Of a DNA stretch of 64,000 nucleotides, positions 17,291-25,932 are shown one piece after another. The notes under the pieces are model-generated. The model saw nothing but the letters and a program-made list of their open reading frames with translations. It did not search any database and had not been told where the DNA came from. The DNA is taken from the NCBI RefSeq assembly GCF_036237275.1, contig NZ_CP108352.1, forward strand, positions 6,944,001-7,008,000, in the 5' to 3' direction. Positions within the stretch are counted from its first letter, which is position 1; every line of letters starts with the position of its first letter. Source of the stretch: Streptomyces sp. NBC_01353. GTDB lineage: Bacteria; Actinomycetota; Actinomycetes; Streptomycetales; Streptomycetaceae. The position numbers and the translations under genes were made by a program.

Positions 17291-18468
17291 ACCGCCCCCG
17301 TACGCTCGCGGCGCTCCTCGCCACCGCCTTCGCCGTCCTCCCCGCCACCACCACCCCCGCGTACGCCGACACCATCCGAGCCCGCCAATGGGGCCTCGAA
17401 GCCATGCACACCACCCAGGCATGGCGCACCACCAAGGGCGAGGGCATCACCGTCGCCGTCCTGGACACCGGTGTCGACGCCGAGCACCCCGACCTCGTCG
17501 GCTCGGTCCTCGACGGCAAGGACCTCGTCGGCTTCGGCGCCGAACGCGGCGAGCGCGCCTGGGCCCGGCACGGCACCGCCATGGCCGGCATCATCGCCGG
17601 GCACGGCCACGGCCCCGGCCGCCAGGACGGCGTCCTCGGGATCGCGCCCAAGGTCAAGATCCTGCCCGTCCGGGTCATCCTCGAAGGCACCGACAAGGCC
17701 CGCGACAAGGCCCGCAAGACCCGGGGCACCGCCCTCGCCGAGGGCATCCGCTGGGCCACCGACCACGGCGCCGACGTCATCAACCTCTCCCTCGGCGACG
17801 ACTCCAAGTCCGCCCACGCCGATGCCGGCGAGGACGCGGCCGTCCAGTACGCCCTCTCCAAGGGTGTCTCCGTCGTCGCCTCGGCCGGCAACGGCGGTGA
17901 GAAGGGCGACCACATCTCGTACCCCGCCGCCTACCCCGGTGTCGTCGCCGTCACCGCCGTCGACCGCTGGGGCACCCGCGCCTCCTTCTCCACCAGCCGC
18001 TGGTACGCTACCGTCAGCGCCCCCGGCGTCGACATCGTCATCGCCGACCCGGACCGCCGCTACTACGAGGGCTGGGGCACCAGCGCCGCCGCCGCCTTCG
18101 TCTCCGGCGCCGTCGCGCTGGTCCGCGCCGCCCACCCGGAGCTGACCCCCGCCCAGGTCAAGCAGCTCCTCATCGACACCGCCCGCAACCGGCCCAAGGA
18201 CGGCCGCAGCGACGCCAAGGGGTACGGCACCGTCGACCCGGCCGCCGCGATCGAGGCCGGCCTCAAGCTCAAGGGCGGCGACCCCAAGAGCGCCACCTCC
18301 GGCTACGCCGGCCGGTACTTCGGCCCCGGACCGCAGGCCGCCCCCGACGAGGGCAAGCCGATCGGACTGCTCGCCCCCACCGCCGGCGGCCTCGGTGCGC
18401 TGCTGCTCGCCGCTGCGGTCGTCCTGTGGCGCGGCAGCCGCGCTACAGGACCGCGCCCACCGCGCTGA
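17287..18468 (+). CDS. Membrane-anchored subtilisin-like serine protease (mycosin-type)
   Basis: A 393-residue S8 peptidase with GTG start overlapping the upstream stop. An N-terminal signal peptide ends near 'PAYADT'. The catalytic triad is visible: Asp in 'VAVLDTGVDAEHPD', His in 'ARHGTAMAGIIAG' and Ser in 'GWGTSAAAAFVSG', with the oxyanion Asn in 'ASAGNGG'. A C-terminal membrane helix ('LGALLLAAAVVLW') precedes a short Arg-rich cytoplasmic tail. This is the layout of type VII secretion-associated mycosins, but no EccB/C/D or Esx genes are in this window. The coupled proline-rich membrane protein is the likely partner or substrate. Confidence 0.9.
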   Translation: MNRPRTLAALLATAFAVLPATTTPAYADTIRARQWGLEAMHTTQAWRTTKGEGITVAVLDTGVDAEHPDLVGSVLDGKDLVGFGAERGERAWARHGTAMAGIIAGHGHGPGRQDGVLGIAPKVKILPVRVILEGTDKARDKARKTRGTALAEGIRWATDHGADVINLSLGDDSKSAHADAGEDAAVQYALSKGVSVVASAGNGGEKGDHISYPAAYPGVVAVTAVDRWGTRASFSTSRWYATVSAPGVDIVIADPDRRYYEGWGTSAAAAFVSGAVALVRAAHPELTPAQVKQLLIDTARNRPKDGRSDAKGYGTVDPAAAIEAGLKLKGGDPKSATSGYAGRYFGPGPQAAPDEGKPIGLLAPTAGGLGALLLAAAVVLWRGSRATGPRPPR

Positions 18469-19297
18469 CCGCAGCACGGGCCGCGTCCTCCACGAGCCCG
18501 ATCCCGGCCTCCTTCGTGGCGTGCCCGTCGGACACCACCGCCACCAGGTAGACCCGCCCGCCGGCCGTCACCCGCCCCACGCTGTTGATGTCCCACAGGC
18601 CGGTCGCGTCCCGTGGCAGCCACCCGTTCTTCAGCGCCGGCCCGTCACCCGCCGCGGACACGCCCCAGTCCTGTCCGGCGACCACACCCTCCATCAGCTC
18701 CGTGGCATACGCGCGGGAGTCCGGGTCCAGCGGCGAATCCGTACCGAACACCGCCGTCAGCAGGGCCAGTTGGTCGGCCGCCGTGGTCTGGGTCAGCCCC
18801 CACGCCGCCGCACCGGTCGTCTCCGAGAGCCCGAGCCGCGCGTTCGCCGCGCCGAGCCCCTCGGCTCCGCCGATGGTCTGCCAGAGAGTGGTCGCCGACG
18901 TGTTGTCACTGCGCCGGATCATCGCGGCGGCGGCCGTCCGCTCAGCCGCCGTCGGCTCCCGTCCCTCGTCCTGCGCGCGAAGCAGCAGGGCCACGAGGAT
19001 GTCGAGCTTCACGACGCTGGCGGTGTCGTACGTCCGTCCCGCACCGCCGTACGAGGCCGAGCGCCCGGTCTCGAGATCGAGCACCGCGACCGACAAGGAC
19101 GCGTCGCTCGTGGCGACGACCGGGCCGACCGCCTCCGTGAGGACGGCGTCGAGATCCACTTCCACGGTCACGGTGGCCGTCTCCTCCATGGTTGGCCGCG
19201 AGGCGGTCAGGGCGGGATCGGCCGGACGCACGGCGGGCGCGCACAGGGCGGCCGCCGCGAGCACGACGGCCGGCAGGGCGAGGCGGGGACGGGGCAT
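18443..19297 (-). CDS. Secreted serine hydrolase of the class A beta-lactamase fold
   Basis: A 284-residue protein with an N-terminal signal peptide (to about residue 26). The penicillin-interacting motifs are present: Ser-x-x-Lys in 'DTASVVKLDIL', Ser-Asp-Asn in 'MIRRSDNTSA', and 'LKNGW' in place of the usual Lys-Thr-Gly. The class A Glu166 region is not obvious, so it may be a hydrolase or DD-peptidase relative rather than a resistance beta-lactamase. The 3' end overlaps the convergent protease gene by 26 bases. A TAGCGT box 7 bases before the ATG suggests a leaderless transcript. Confidence 0.82.
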   Translation of the reverse strand: MPRPRLALPAVVLAAAALCAPAVRPADPALTASRPTMEETATVTVEVDLDAVLTEAVGPVVATSDASLSVAVLDLETGRSASYGGAGRTYDTASVVKLDILVALLLRAQDEGREPTAAERTAAAAMIRRSDNTSATTLWQTIGGAEGLGAANARLGLSETTGAAAWGLTQTTAADQLALLTAVFGTDSPLDPDSRAYATELMEGVVAGQDWGVSAAGDGPALKNGWLPRDATGLWDINSVGRVTAGGRVYLVAVVSDGHATKEAGIGLVEDAARAAVSAVGAVL

Positions 19298-19380
19298 GGG
19301 CGGGACGCTAGGAACGCCGCCTGGGTGTGGCCTGTGCGCGAGCCGTCGACCCGCTGGGAAAGCGGCCCGGGAGCGGCGGT

Positions 19381-19386
19381 TAGGCT
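19381..19386 (+). promoter_or_regulatory. -10 box of a probably leaderless gene
   Basis: TAGGCT ends 6 bases before the GTG of the SseB-like gene and there is no Shine-Dalgarno sequence. The arrangement is the same as at 13402. Confidence 0.5.
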
Positions 19387-19392
19387 CGGTAC

Positions 19393-20127
19393 GTGGCGCT
19401 CAAGAACATCCCTGACCCCGGTTTCTCCGACGACGACGGTACCGCCGACCCGCGGCTCGCCGCGGCCCTCGCGGCCTGGGCGGAGGACAGAACCGCCCAC
19501 GGCCCCGTCCTGGAGGCCCTGCGGGACGCGCGTCTGCTCGTCCCCATCGTGGCCGTCCTCGGTGAGGTCGAGGAAGACCCCGAGACGGGTCTTCGCCGCG
19601 AGAAGACCAGCGACATGGCCGTGCCCACGCTCACCGCGGGCGACCGGCGGGCGCTGCCCGCGTTCACCTCGATCGCCTCGCTCGCGCTGTGGGACCCGGC
19701 GGCCCGGCCCGTCGCCGTCCCCCTGCACCAGGCGCTGCAGGCCGCCGCGCACGAGAAGGCCGACACCGTCGTCCTCGACCTGGCGGGACCCGTTCCGTAC
19801 CAGCTGAGCGGCCCGGTGCTGCTGGCCCTGGCGGAGGGCCGCACCAGCGCGGACCCGCTGGACGACCCGGCGGTACGGAAGGCGGTACGGAACGCGGTCG
19901 CCGCCGAGCCCGCGGTCCTGCGCGCCCATCTCGGCCCCGGCAGCGCGGACGGCACCCTCGCGCTCGTCCTGGCCGACGACGCCGCCCCCGCGGAGGCCGC
20001 GCAGCGGGTGGCCCGCTCCCTGGCCGCCGACGAAACACTGAGGGCCCGCCTGGTACGCGGCCTCGACCTGGCACTCCTGCCGGCCACGGCCACGCCTCCG
20101 GGCGAGCCCTTCTACGTAAAGAACTGA
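19393..20127 (+). CDS. SseB-family protein
   Basis: A 244-residue protein with the SseB N-terminal domain at about residues 35-125 ('ALRDARLLVPIVAVLGEVEE' to 'LPAFTSIASLALWDP') and a variable C-terminal domain ending in 'GEPFYVKN'. SseB domains are common in actinobacteria and proteobacteria as accessory proteins of unknown biochemical role. The gene starts with GTG 6 bases after a TAGGCT box. It stands alone upstream of the conserved DUF1844-infC block and is followed by two repeated hairpins that can stop transcription. Confidence 0.82.
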   Translation: MALKNIPDPGFSDDDGTADPRLAAALAAWAEDRTAHGPVLEALRDARLLVPIVAVLGEVEEDPETGLRREKTSDMAVPTLTAGDRRALPAFTSIASLALWDPAARPVAVPLHQALQAAAHEKADTVVLDLAGPVPYQLSGPVLLALAEGRTSADPLDDPAVRKAVRNAVAAEPAVLRAHLGPGSADGTLALVLADDAAPAEAAQRVARSLAADETLRARLVRGLDLALLPATATPPGEPFYVKN

Positions 20128-20131
20128 TCGG

Positions 20132-20288
20132 GTCCGGGGGGCGACCCCCGTACCCCCGACGAGGTTCCTAGCCGTACAACGGCCCCGTGGCTGCATTCGT
20201 CCGGGGGGCGACCCCCGTACCCCCGCGGGCCGGTCGACCCGGCGCCACGCCCTCGACGGCCTAGCCCTAGCCGTACACCGGCCCCGTG
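20132..20288. repeat. Duplicated 3' tail of the DUF1844 gene with its hairpin
   Basis: A 27-bp sequence is perfectly repeated at 20132-20158 and 20199-20225; each copy forms a CGGGGG/CCCCCG hairpin with GCGA loop. A second pair is nearly identical: 20168-20189, and 20267-20288 which is the last 22 bases of the DUF1844 gene (one mismatch). Read on the minus strand both end Thr-Gly-Pro-Val/Leu-Tyr-Gly-stop. The spacing differs (67 and 99 bases), so an insertion followed the duplication. Confidence 0.75.
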
Positions 20289-20629
20289 TACTTCTCGCCC
20301 GGCCCCTGGCCCGGCTCGTCCGGGATGAGGGAGGCCTCGCGGAAGGCCAGCTGCAGGGACTTCAGGCCGTCCCGCAGCGGCGCCGCGTGGAAGGAGCTGA
20401 TCTCCGTCGCGCCGGCGTCGAGGAGGCCCGCCAGGGCGTGGACCAGCTTCCGCGCCTCGTCGAGGTCCTTGTGCTTCTCGCCGTCCTCGGTGAGGCCCAG
20501 CTTCACCGCGGCGGCGCTCATCAGGTTCACCGCGACGGTCACGATGACCTCGACCGCGGGGACCTCCGCGATGTCACGGGTCATGTCGTCGAAGTCGGGG
20601 GACTCGGGGGAGTGGGGCGTCTCGCTCAT
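20267..20629 (-). CDS. DUF1844 domain protein
   Basis: A 120-residue acidic protein. It opens 'MSETPHSPESPDFDDMTRD', then has the conserved helical region 'IAEVPAVEVIVTVAVNLMSA' and 'LDEARKLVHALAGLLDA'. DUF1844 proteins are small, conserved in actinobacteria and have no assigned function. The ATG at 20629 fits the usual family N-terminus; a GTG two codons earlier (20635) is possible. It is divergent from infC, the order found in other Streptomyces. Its 3' end is partly duplicated downstream. Confidence 0.85.
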   Translation of the reverse strand: MSETPHSPESPDFDDMTRDIAEVPAVEVIVTVAVNLMSAAAVKLGLTEDGEKHKDLDEARKLVHALAGLLDAGATEISSFHAAPLRDGLKSLQLAFREASLIPDEPGQGPGEKYTGPVYG

Positions 20630-20677
20630 GCCCACACGATAAGCCGGGCGGCCCTTCCTCCCTCCCGTCGGCCTCGG

Positions 20678-20707
20678 TTAGCGAACCCGGACAGTCGGTG
20701 CTAACCT
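20678..20707 (+). promoter_or_regulatory. Candidate promoter of infC-rpmI-rplT
   Basis: TAACCT at 20702-20707 is a plausible -10 box and TTAGCG at 20678-20683 lies 18 bases upstream as a weak -35. Transcription from here would give a leader of about 295 bases before infC. Confidence 0.4.
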
Positions 20708-21007
20708 TGTGTAACGACCGGCCGGACACCTATGTGCCCGGCCCACAAGTGGAGGCTCCGATCTCCCACCTGGCCGCCCTCGCGGGCGGCGGGTCACCGG
20801 TCAGGTGGCGCCCATCGTTCCGTACGGACGATGGAGCCGCCCGATGCGCGCCCCGCGGGTTCACCGCGGCGGTGCTCCGGTATTTTCGTGGAGCCCCGCC
20901 TGTGTCCCGGCCGGGGCATTTTTCATATCCCGGCGCGGTTGGTCTCACTGAAACAGACATACGCGTCCGTCCGCCAGGCGGTCGCGTGGTGCTACCGAGG
21001 AGGATCC
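20708..21007 (+). promoter_or_regulatory. Long structured infC leader with terminator-like hairpin
   Basis: This 300-base stretch holds no convincing gene. It contains a CCGCGG-GTTCA-CCGCGG hairpin near 20857-20873, a GCTCC/GGAGC pair, and at 20893-20917 a GCCCCG/CGGGGC hairpin followed by a T run (20919-20923). The T-tailed hairpin is the strongest terminator-like element in the leader. The GGAGC arm overlaps its 5' side, so two exclusive folds are possible, which is the form of an attenuator. A ribosomal-protein or IF3-dependent switch is inference. Confidence 0.45.
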
Positions 21008-21664
21008 ATCAGCGCCGAGCCCCGCATCAACGACCGGATTCGCGTTCCCGAAGTGCGACTTGTCGGTCCCAGCGGCGAGCAGGTCGGGATTGTTCCGCTT
21101 GCCAAGGCCCTGGAGCTCGCACAGGAGTACGACCTTGACCTGGTCGAGGTCGCGGCGAACGCCCGTCCGCCCGTGTGCAAGCTCATGGACTACGGAAAGT
21201 TCAAGTACGAGTCGGCCATGAAGGCCCGTGAGGCGCGCAAGAACCAGGCGCACACGGTCATCAAGGAGATGAAGCTCCGGCCGAAGATCGACCCGCACGA
21301 CTACGACACCAAGAAGGGTCACGTCGTCCGGTTCCTCAAGCAGGGTGACAAGGTCAAGATCACGATCATGTTCCGTGGTCGTGAGCAGTCCCGCCCCGAG
21401 CTTGGCTTCCGGCTGCTGCAGCGGCTGGCTTCGGACGTCGAGGAGCTTGGCTTCATCGAGTCCAACCCGAAGCAGGACGGCCGGAACATGATCATGGTTC
21501 TCGGCCCGCACAAGAAGAAGACCGAGGCCATGGCCGAGGCGCGTGAGGCCCAGGCCGCGCGCAAGGCGGAGCGTCAGGGCGTTTCGTCCGACGAGACCGC
21601 CGAGGCTCTGGCCGAGGAGGCTTCGGCCGAGGCTCCCGCCGAGGCCGAGAACCCCGAGGCGTGA
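21008..21664 (+). CDS. infC: Translation initiation factor IF-3, apparent ATC start
   Basis: The product (218 residues from the proposed start) has both IF3 domains: N-terminal '[20 protein letters not shown]' and '[13 protein letters not shown]', the Lys/Arg-rich linker, and C-terminal '[20 protein letters not shown]' with '[13 protein letters not shown]'. Beyond residue 190 there is an Ala/Glu-rich tail. There is no ATG or GTG near the conserved N-terminus. The only good ribosome-binding site (GAGGAGG, 20997-21003) lies 4 bases before ATC at 21008. Rare start codons on infC allow IF3 to limit its own synthesis in E. coli (AUU). An in-frame TTG at 20939 lacks a ribosome-binding site. Confidence 0.85.
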   Translation: MSAEPRINDRIRVPEVRLVGPSGEQVGIVPLAKALELAQEYDLDLVEVAANARPPVCKLMDYGKFKYESAMKAREARKNQAHTVIKEMKLRPKIDPHDYDTKKGHVVRFLKQGDKVKITIMFRGREQSRPELGFRLLQRLASDVEELGFIESNPKQDGRNMIMVLGPHKKKTEAMAEAREAQAARKAERQGVSSDETAEALAEEASAEAPAEAENPEA

Positions 21665-21669
21665 CCCGA

Positions 21670-21692
21670 GGGGCTGCCACCCAGGCAGCCCC
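21670..21692 (+). promoter_or_regulatory. Hairpin between infC and rpmI
   Basis: A perfect 9-bp stem (GGGGCTGCC with GGCAGCCCC) and 5-nt loop begins 5 bases after the infC stop. It may be a partial terminator or part of an L20-type control structure. Confidence 0.5.
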
Positions 21693-21726
21693 GGGCCCCG
21701 CCCGGAACCACCAAACGAAGATCTGA

Positions 21727-21764
21727 CGCTCCCGGATGTCCGGTGCCCGCACCGGGCGGGAGCG
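21727..21764 (+). promoter_or_regulatory. Second hairpin in the rpmI leader
   Basis: CGCTCCCG pairs with CGGGAGCG, and inside it CCGGTGC pairs with GCACCGG. This two-tier stem ends 10 bases before the rpmI ribosome-binding site. Its position fits translational control of rpmI-rplT by L20, known for other bacteria but not shown here. Confidence 0.4.
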
Positions 21765-21789
21765 CCACTGACGAGGAGATAACGGCGCT

Positions 21790-21984
21790 ATGCCGAAGAA
21801 CAAGACGCACTCTGGTGCCAAGAAGCGCTTCAAGGTCACCGGCTCCGGCAAGATCCTGCGCGAGCGCGCCGGCAAGCGCCACCTGCTCGAGCACAAGTCG
21901 TCCAAGCTGACGCGTCGCCTCACCGGCAACGCCGAGATGGCCCCGGGTGACACCAAGACCATCAAGAAGATGCTGGGCATCTGA
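21790..21984 (+). CDS. rpmI: Ribosomal protein L35
   Basis: A 64-residue basic protein with the L35 signature '[19 protein letters not shown]' and '[16 protein letters not shown]', ending '[11 protein letters not shown]'. It is part of the large ribosomal subunit. A GAGGAG site lies 10 bases before the ATG. It lies between infC and rplT in the universal infC-rpmI-rplT order, so all three are probably cotranscribed. Confidence 0.98.
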   Translation: MPKNKTHSGAKKRFKVTGSGKILRERAGKRHLLEHKSSKLTRRLTGNAEMAPGDTKTIKKMLGI

Positions 21985-22091
21985 CCGATCGTCTCGTGCC
22001 CTCGGTGACGAGGGCCCTCCGGCCAGTCCGGGACCAATTCGTTTTCGGGTCGTGTGAGTCCAACCACGACCCCGCTACAAGGAGTTAACAA

Positions 22092-22478
22092 GTGGCACGC
22101 GTCAAGCGGGCAGTCAACGCCCACAAGAAGCGCCGGGCGATCCTCGAGGCGGCCTCCGGCTACCGCGGTCAGCGTTCGCGCCTGTACCGCAAGGCCAAGG
22201 AGCAGGTCACCCACTCCCTGGTCTACAACTACAACGACCGCAAGAAGCGCAAGGGCGACTTCCGTCAGCTGTGGATCCAGCGCATCAACGCCGCTGCCCG
22301 CCAGAACGGCATGACGTACAACCGCCTCATCCAGGGTCTGAAGGCCGCCAACATCGAGGTGGACCGCAAGATCCTCGCCGAGCTGGCCGTCAACGACTCC
22401 AACGCGTTCGCCGCGCTGGTCGAGGTCGCGCAGAAGGCCCTTCCGGCCGACGTCAACGCCCCGAAGGCCGCTGCCTGA
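22092..22478 (+). CDS. rplT: Ribosomal protein L20
   Basis: A 128-residue basic protein: '[20 protein letters not shown]', '[20 protein letters not shown]', then '[20 protein letters not shown]' and a short C-terminal extension rich in Ala. It starts at GTG behind AAGGAG. L20 is an early assembly protein of the 50S subunit and in some bacteria represses its own operon. A strong terminator follows 24 bases after the stop. Confidence 0.98.
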   Translation: MARVKRAVNAHKKRRAILEAASGYRGQRSRLYRKAKEQVTHSLVYNYNDRKKRKGDFRQLWIQRINAAARQNGMTYNRLIQGLKAANIEVDRKILAELAVNDSNAFAALVEVAQKALPADVNAPKAAA

Positions 22479-22501
22479 TCTCCAGGCCGCAGACCTTCTG
22501 C

Positions 22502-22537
22502 ACCGGACCCGCAGGCCTTCGGGCCTGCGGGTCCGGT
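22502..22537 (+). terminator. Strong terminator of the infC-rpmI-rplT operon
   Basis: A perfect 16-bp stem (ACCGGACCCGCAGGCC with GGCCTGCGGGTCCGGT) is closed by a TTCG tetraloop. It follows rplT directly. Confidence 0.92.
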
Positions 22538-22598
22538 CGTGTTCGGAGCACACAAGCCCCTTCACCCGCCCGGACCCCCGAAAAGAGCCACCGACCCC

Positions 22599-23438
22599 AT
22601 GGGTACCCCCGAGCTGATCTCCCCGCGTTCCCCGCGCGTCGTCGCCGCCAGGCGGCTCGCCAAGCGCAACTTCCGGGGCAAGGACCGCCTCTTCATCGCC
22701 GAGGGCCCGCAGGCCGTCCGCGAGGCCGTCGAGCACCGCAGCGGCACGGGTGAGCCCACCCTCGTCGAGCTCTTCACCACCGTCGAGGCCGCCGAGCGGT
22801 ACGCCACGATCGTCGACGCCGCCCGCGCAGCCGGGGCCCGGGTCCACTACGCCGACGCCGCCGTCCTCGCCGAGGTCTCCCAGACCGTCACCCCGCAAGG
22901 CCTCGTCGGCGTCTGCCGCTTCCTCGACTCGCCCTTCGAGGAGATCCTCGCCGCCAAGCCCAAGCTGGTCGCCGTCCTCGCCCACGTACGCGACCCCGGG
23001 AACGCCGGCACCGTGCTGCGCTGCGCCGACGCGGCCGGCGCCGACGCCGTCGTCCTCACCGACGCCTCCGTCGACCTGTACAACCCCAAGTCCGTCCGCG
23101 CCTCCGTCGGTTCCCTGTTCCATCTCCCGGTCGTCGTCGGCGTCCCGGTCGAGCAGGCCGTCGCCGGCCTGAAGAGCGCGGGCGTACGGATCCTCGCCGC
23201 CGACGGGGCCGGGGAGGACGACCTCGACGACGAGCTGGACGCCGGCACCATGGGCGGGCCCACTGCCTGGGTCTTCGGCAACGAGGCATGGGGGCTCCCG
23301 GAGGAGACCCGCGCGCTGGCCGACGCGGTGGTACGCGTGCCGATCCACGGCAAGGCCGAGAGCCTCAACCTGGCGACGGCCGCCGCCGTGTGCCTGTACG
23401 CCTCCGCGCGTGCCCAGCGCCCCCGAACCTCCGCCTGA
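22599..23438 (+). CDS. SpoU/TrmH-family RNA 2'-O-methyltransferase
   Basis: A 279-residue protein from the ATG at 22599, chosen because the conserved start 'ELISPRSPRVVAARRLAKRN' follows at once. The N-terminal substrate-binding domain ('GKDRLFIAEGPQAVREAVE') is followed by the knotted SPOUT catalytic domain with motif 1 'HVRDPGNAGTVLRCADAAGA', motif 2 'VFGNEAWGLPEE' and motif 3 'PIHGKAESLNLATAAAVCLY'. It should methylate a ribose in rRNA or tRNA; the exact nucleotide is unknown. The same gene follows rplT in other Streptomyces. Confidence 0.92.
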   Translation: MGTPELISPRSPRVVAARRLAKRNFRGKDRLFIAEGPQAVREAVEHRSGTGEPTLVELFTTVEAAERYATIVDAARAAGARVHYADAAVLAEVSQTVTPQGLVGVCRFLDSPFEEILAAKPKLVAVLAHVRDPGNAGTVLRCADAAGADAVVLTDASVDLYNPKSVRASVGSLFHLPVVVGVPVEQAVAGLKSAGVRILAADGAGEDDLDDELDAGTMGGPTAWVFGNEAWGLPEETRALADAVVRVPIHGKAESLNLATAAAVCLYASARAQRPRTSA

Positions 23439-23520
23439 GGGGGTCCACTCCGCCACCTCCACCTAGTAGGGTGACGGGCTCGGGGGCCCACTGCGCTACA
23501 CGGAGGGGTGGGGAACGGGG

Positions 23521-24669
23521 ATGACGGTCGGCACGGACAGTCCCACACACGCACGGAGTGCCGAGCCGCCTGCCCCGGAGGACCCCGACGGGTCCTCCGG
23601 AACAGCACCCGACAGCCCCGGCATCGACCCCGACGAGCTGCCCGACGGCCTCGTCGTCGCCGACGCCACCGGCCGGGTCGTCTGCTTCAACGCCGCCGCC
23701 AGCCGCATCACCTCCGTACCCGGCGGCCAGGCCCTCGGCCTCCCGCTGGAGCAGGCGCTGCCCCTGGAGGACCTCAAGGGCCGGCGCTGGTGGAGCCTCA
23801 CCGACCCGTACGGCGGGCTCGCCACCCGCCGCGGCCAGCCCGAACGCAATCTGCTTCTGCCCGGCGGACGCGAGGTCCTGGTCTCCGCCCGCTACGTCCG
23901 CGAGCACCCCACCGGACCCGTCCGCCGCGTCGTCGTCTCGCTGCGCGGCACCGAGGCCCGGCGCCGTACCGAACGCAGCCACGCCGAACTCATCGCCACC
24001 GTCGCCCACGAACTGCGCTCCCCCCTGACCTCCGTCAAGGGCTTCACGGCGACCCTGCTCGCCAAGTGGGAGCGGTTCACCGACGACCAGAAACGGCTGA
24101 TGCTGGAGACCGTCGACGCCGACGCCAACCGCGTCACCCGGCTCATCGCCGAGCTCCTCGACATCTCCCGGATCGACTCCGGACGGCTCGAGGTGCGCCG
24201 CCAGCCCGTCGACATCGCCGCCGCCGTCGGCCGCCACATCCAGGCCCACACCACCGGCGGCCAGTCCCCGGACCGCTTCTTCGTACGGGTCCAGCCGCAG
24301 CTGCCCGATCTGTGGGCCGACCCCGACAAGGTCGACCAGGTCCTCGGCAACCTGCTGGAAAATGCGGTGCGCCACGGCGAGGGAACCGTCACCATCGAGG
24401 TGTCACCCACCTGCGCCACCACCGACGGAGAGAAGGGAACGGCGGTCACCGTGAGCGATGAAGGCCCCGGCATTCCCGAGGAGTCGATGGGCCGTGTCTT
24501 CACCCGTTTCTGGCGGGGGAGCAAGCGCGGTGGCACCGGACTCGGCCTCTACATCGTCAAGGGCATCGTCGAGGCCCACGGCGGCACGATCACCGTCGGG
24601 CGCGGTCCCCGCGGCGGCGCCGAGTTCCGATTTATCCTGCCCGTCGGCGCCCCGGCCTATCTCGCCTGA
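23521..24669 (+). CDS. Soluble PAS-domain sensor histidine kinase
   Basis: A 382-residue kinase with no membrane helix. A PAS domain covers about residues 38-140 ('LPDGLVVADATGRVVCFNAAA'), HisKA about 155-215 with phospho-acceptor His163 in 'VAHELRSPLTS', and HATPase_c about 260-375 with N box 'NLLENAVRHGEG', G1 'DEGPGIPEE' and G2 'GGTGLGLYIVKG'. There is no response-regulator gene nearby, so it is an orphan kinase. A TAGGGT box about 45 bases upstream is a possible promoter. The signal is unknown; the cytoplasmic PAS suggests an internal cue. Confidence 0.93.
   Translation: MTVGTDSPTHARSAEPPAPEDPDGSSGTAPDSPGIDPDELPDGLVVADATGRVVCFNAAASRITSVPGGQALGLPLEQALPLEDLKGRRWWSLTDPYGGLATRRGQPERNLLLPGGREVLVSARYVREHPTGPVRRVVVSLRGTEARRRTERSHAELIATVAHELRSPLTSVKGFTATLLAKWERFTDDQKRLMLETVDADANRVTRLIAELLDISRIDSGRLEVRRQPVDIAAAVGRHIQAHTTGGQSPDRFFVRVQPQLPDLWADPDKVDQVLGNLLENAVRHGEGTVTIEVSPTCATTDGEKGTAVTVSDEGPGIPEESMGRVFTRFWRGSKRGGTGLGLYIVKGIVEAHGGTITVGRGPRGGAEFRFILPVGAPAYLA

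Positions 24670-25931
<1,262 letters not shown>

Positions 25932-25932
<1 letters not shown>

Noticed and set aside
15527-17422. N-terminal extension of the PLP-enzyme frame on the minus strand
   Set aside because: The extension is Gly/Arg-rich and antisense to the proline-rich gene; the enzyme fold begins at the ATG at 15526.
15653-18468. A type VII secretion locus
   Set aside because: Only the mycosin-like protease fits. No EccB, EccC, EccD, EccE or WXG100 genes are in the window.
22539-22598. Longer start of the rRNA methyltransferase at 22539
   Set aside because: The extension begins 2 bases after the terminator stem and is Pro-rich; the conserved N-terminus begins at 22599.
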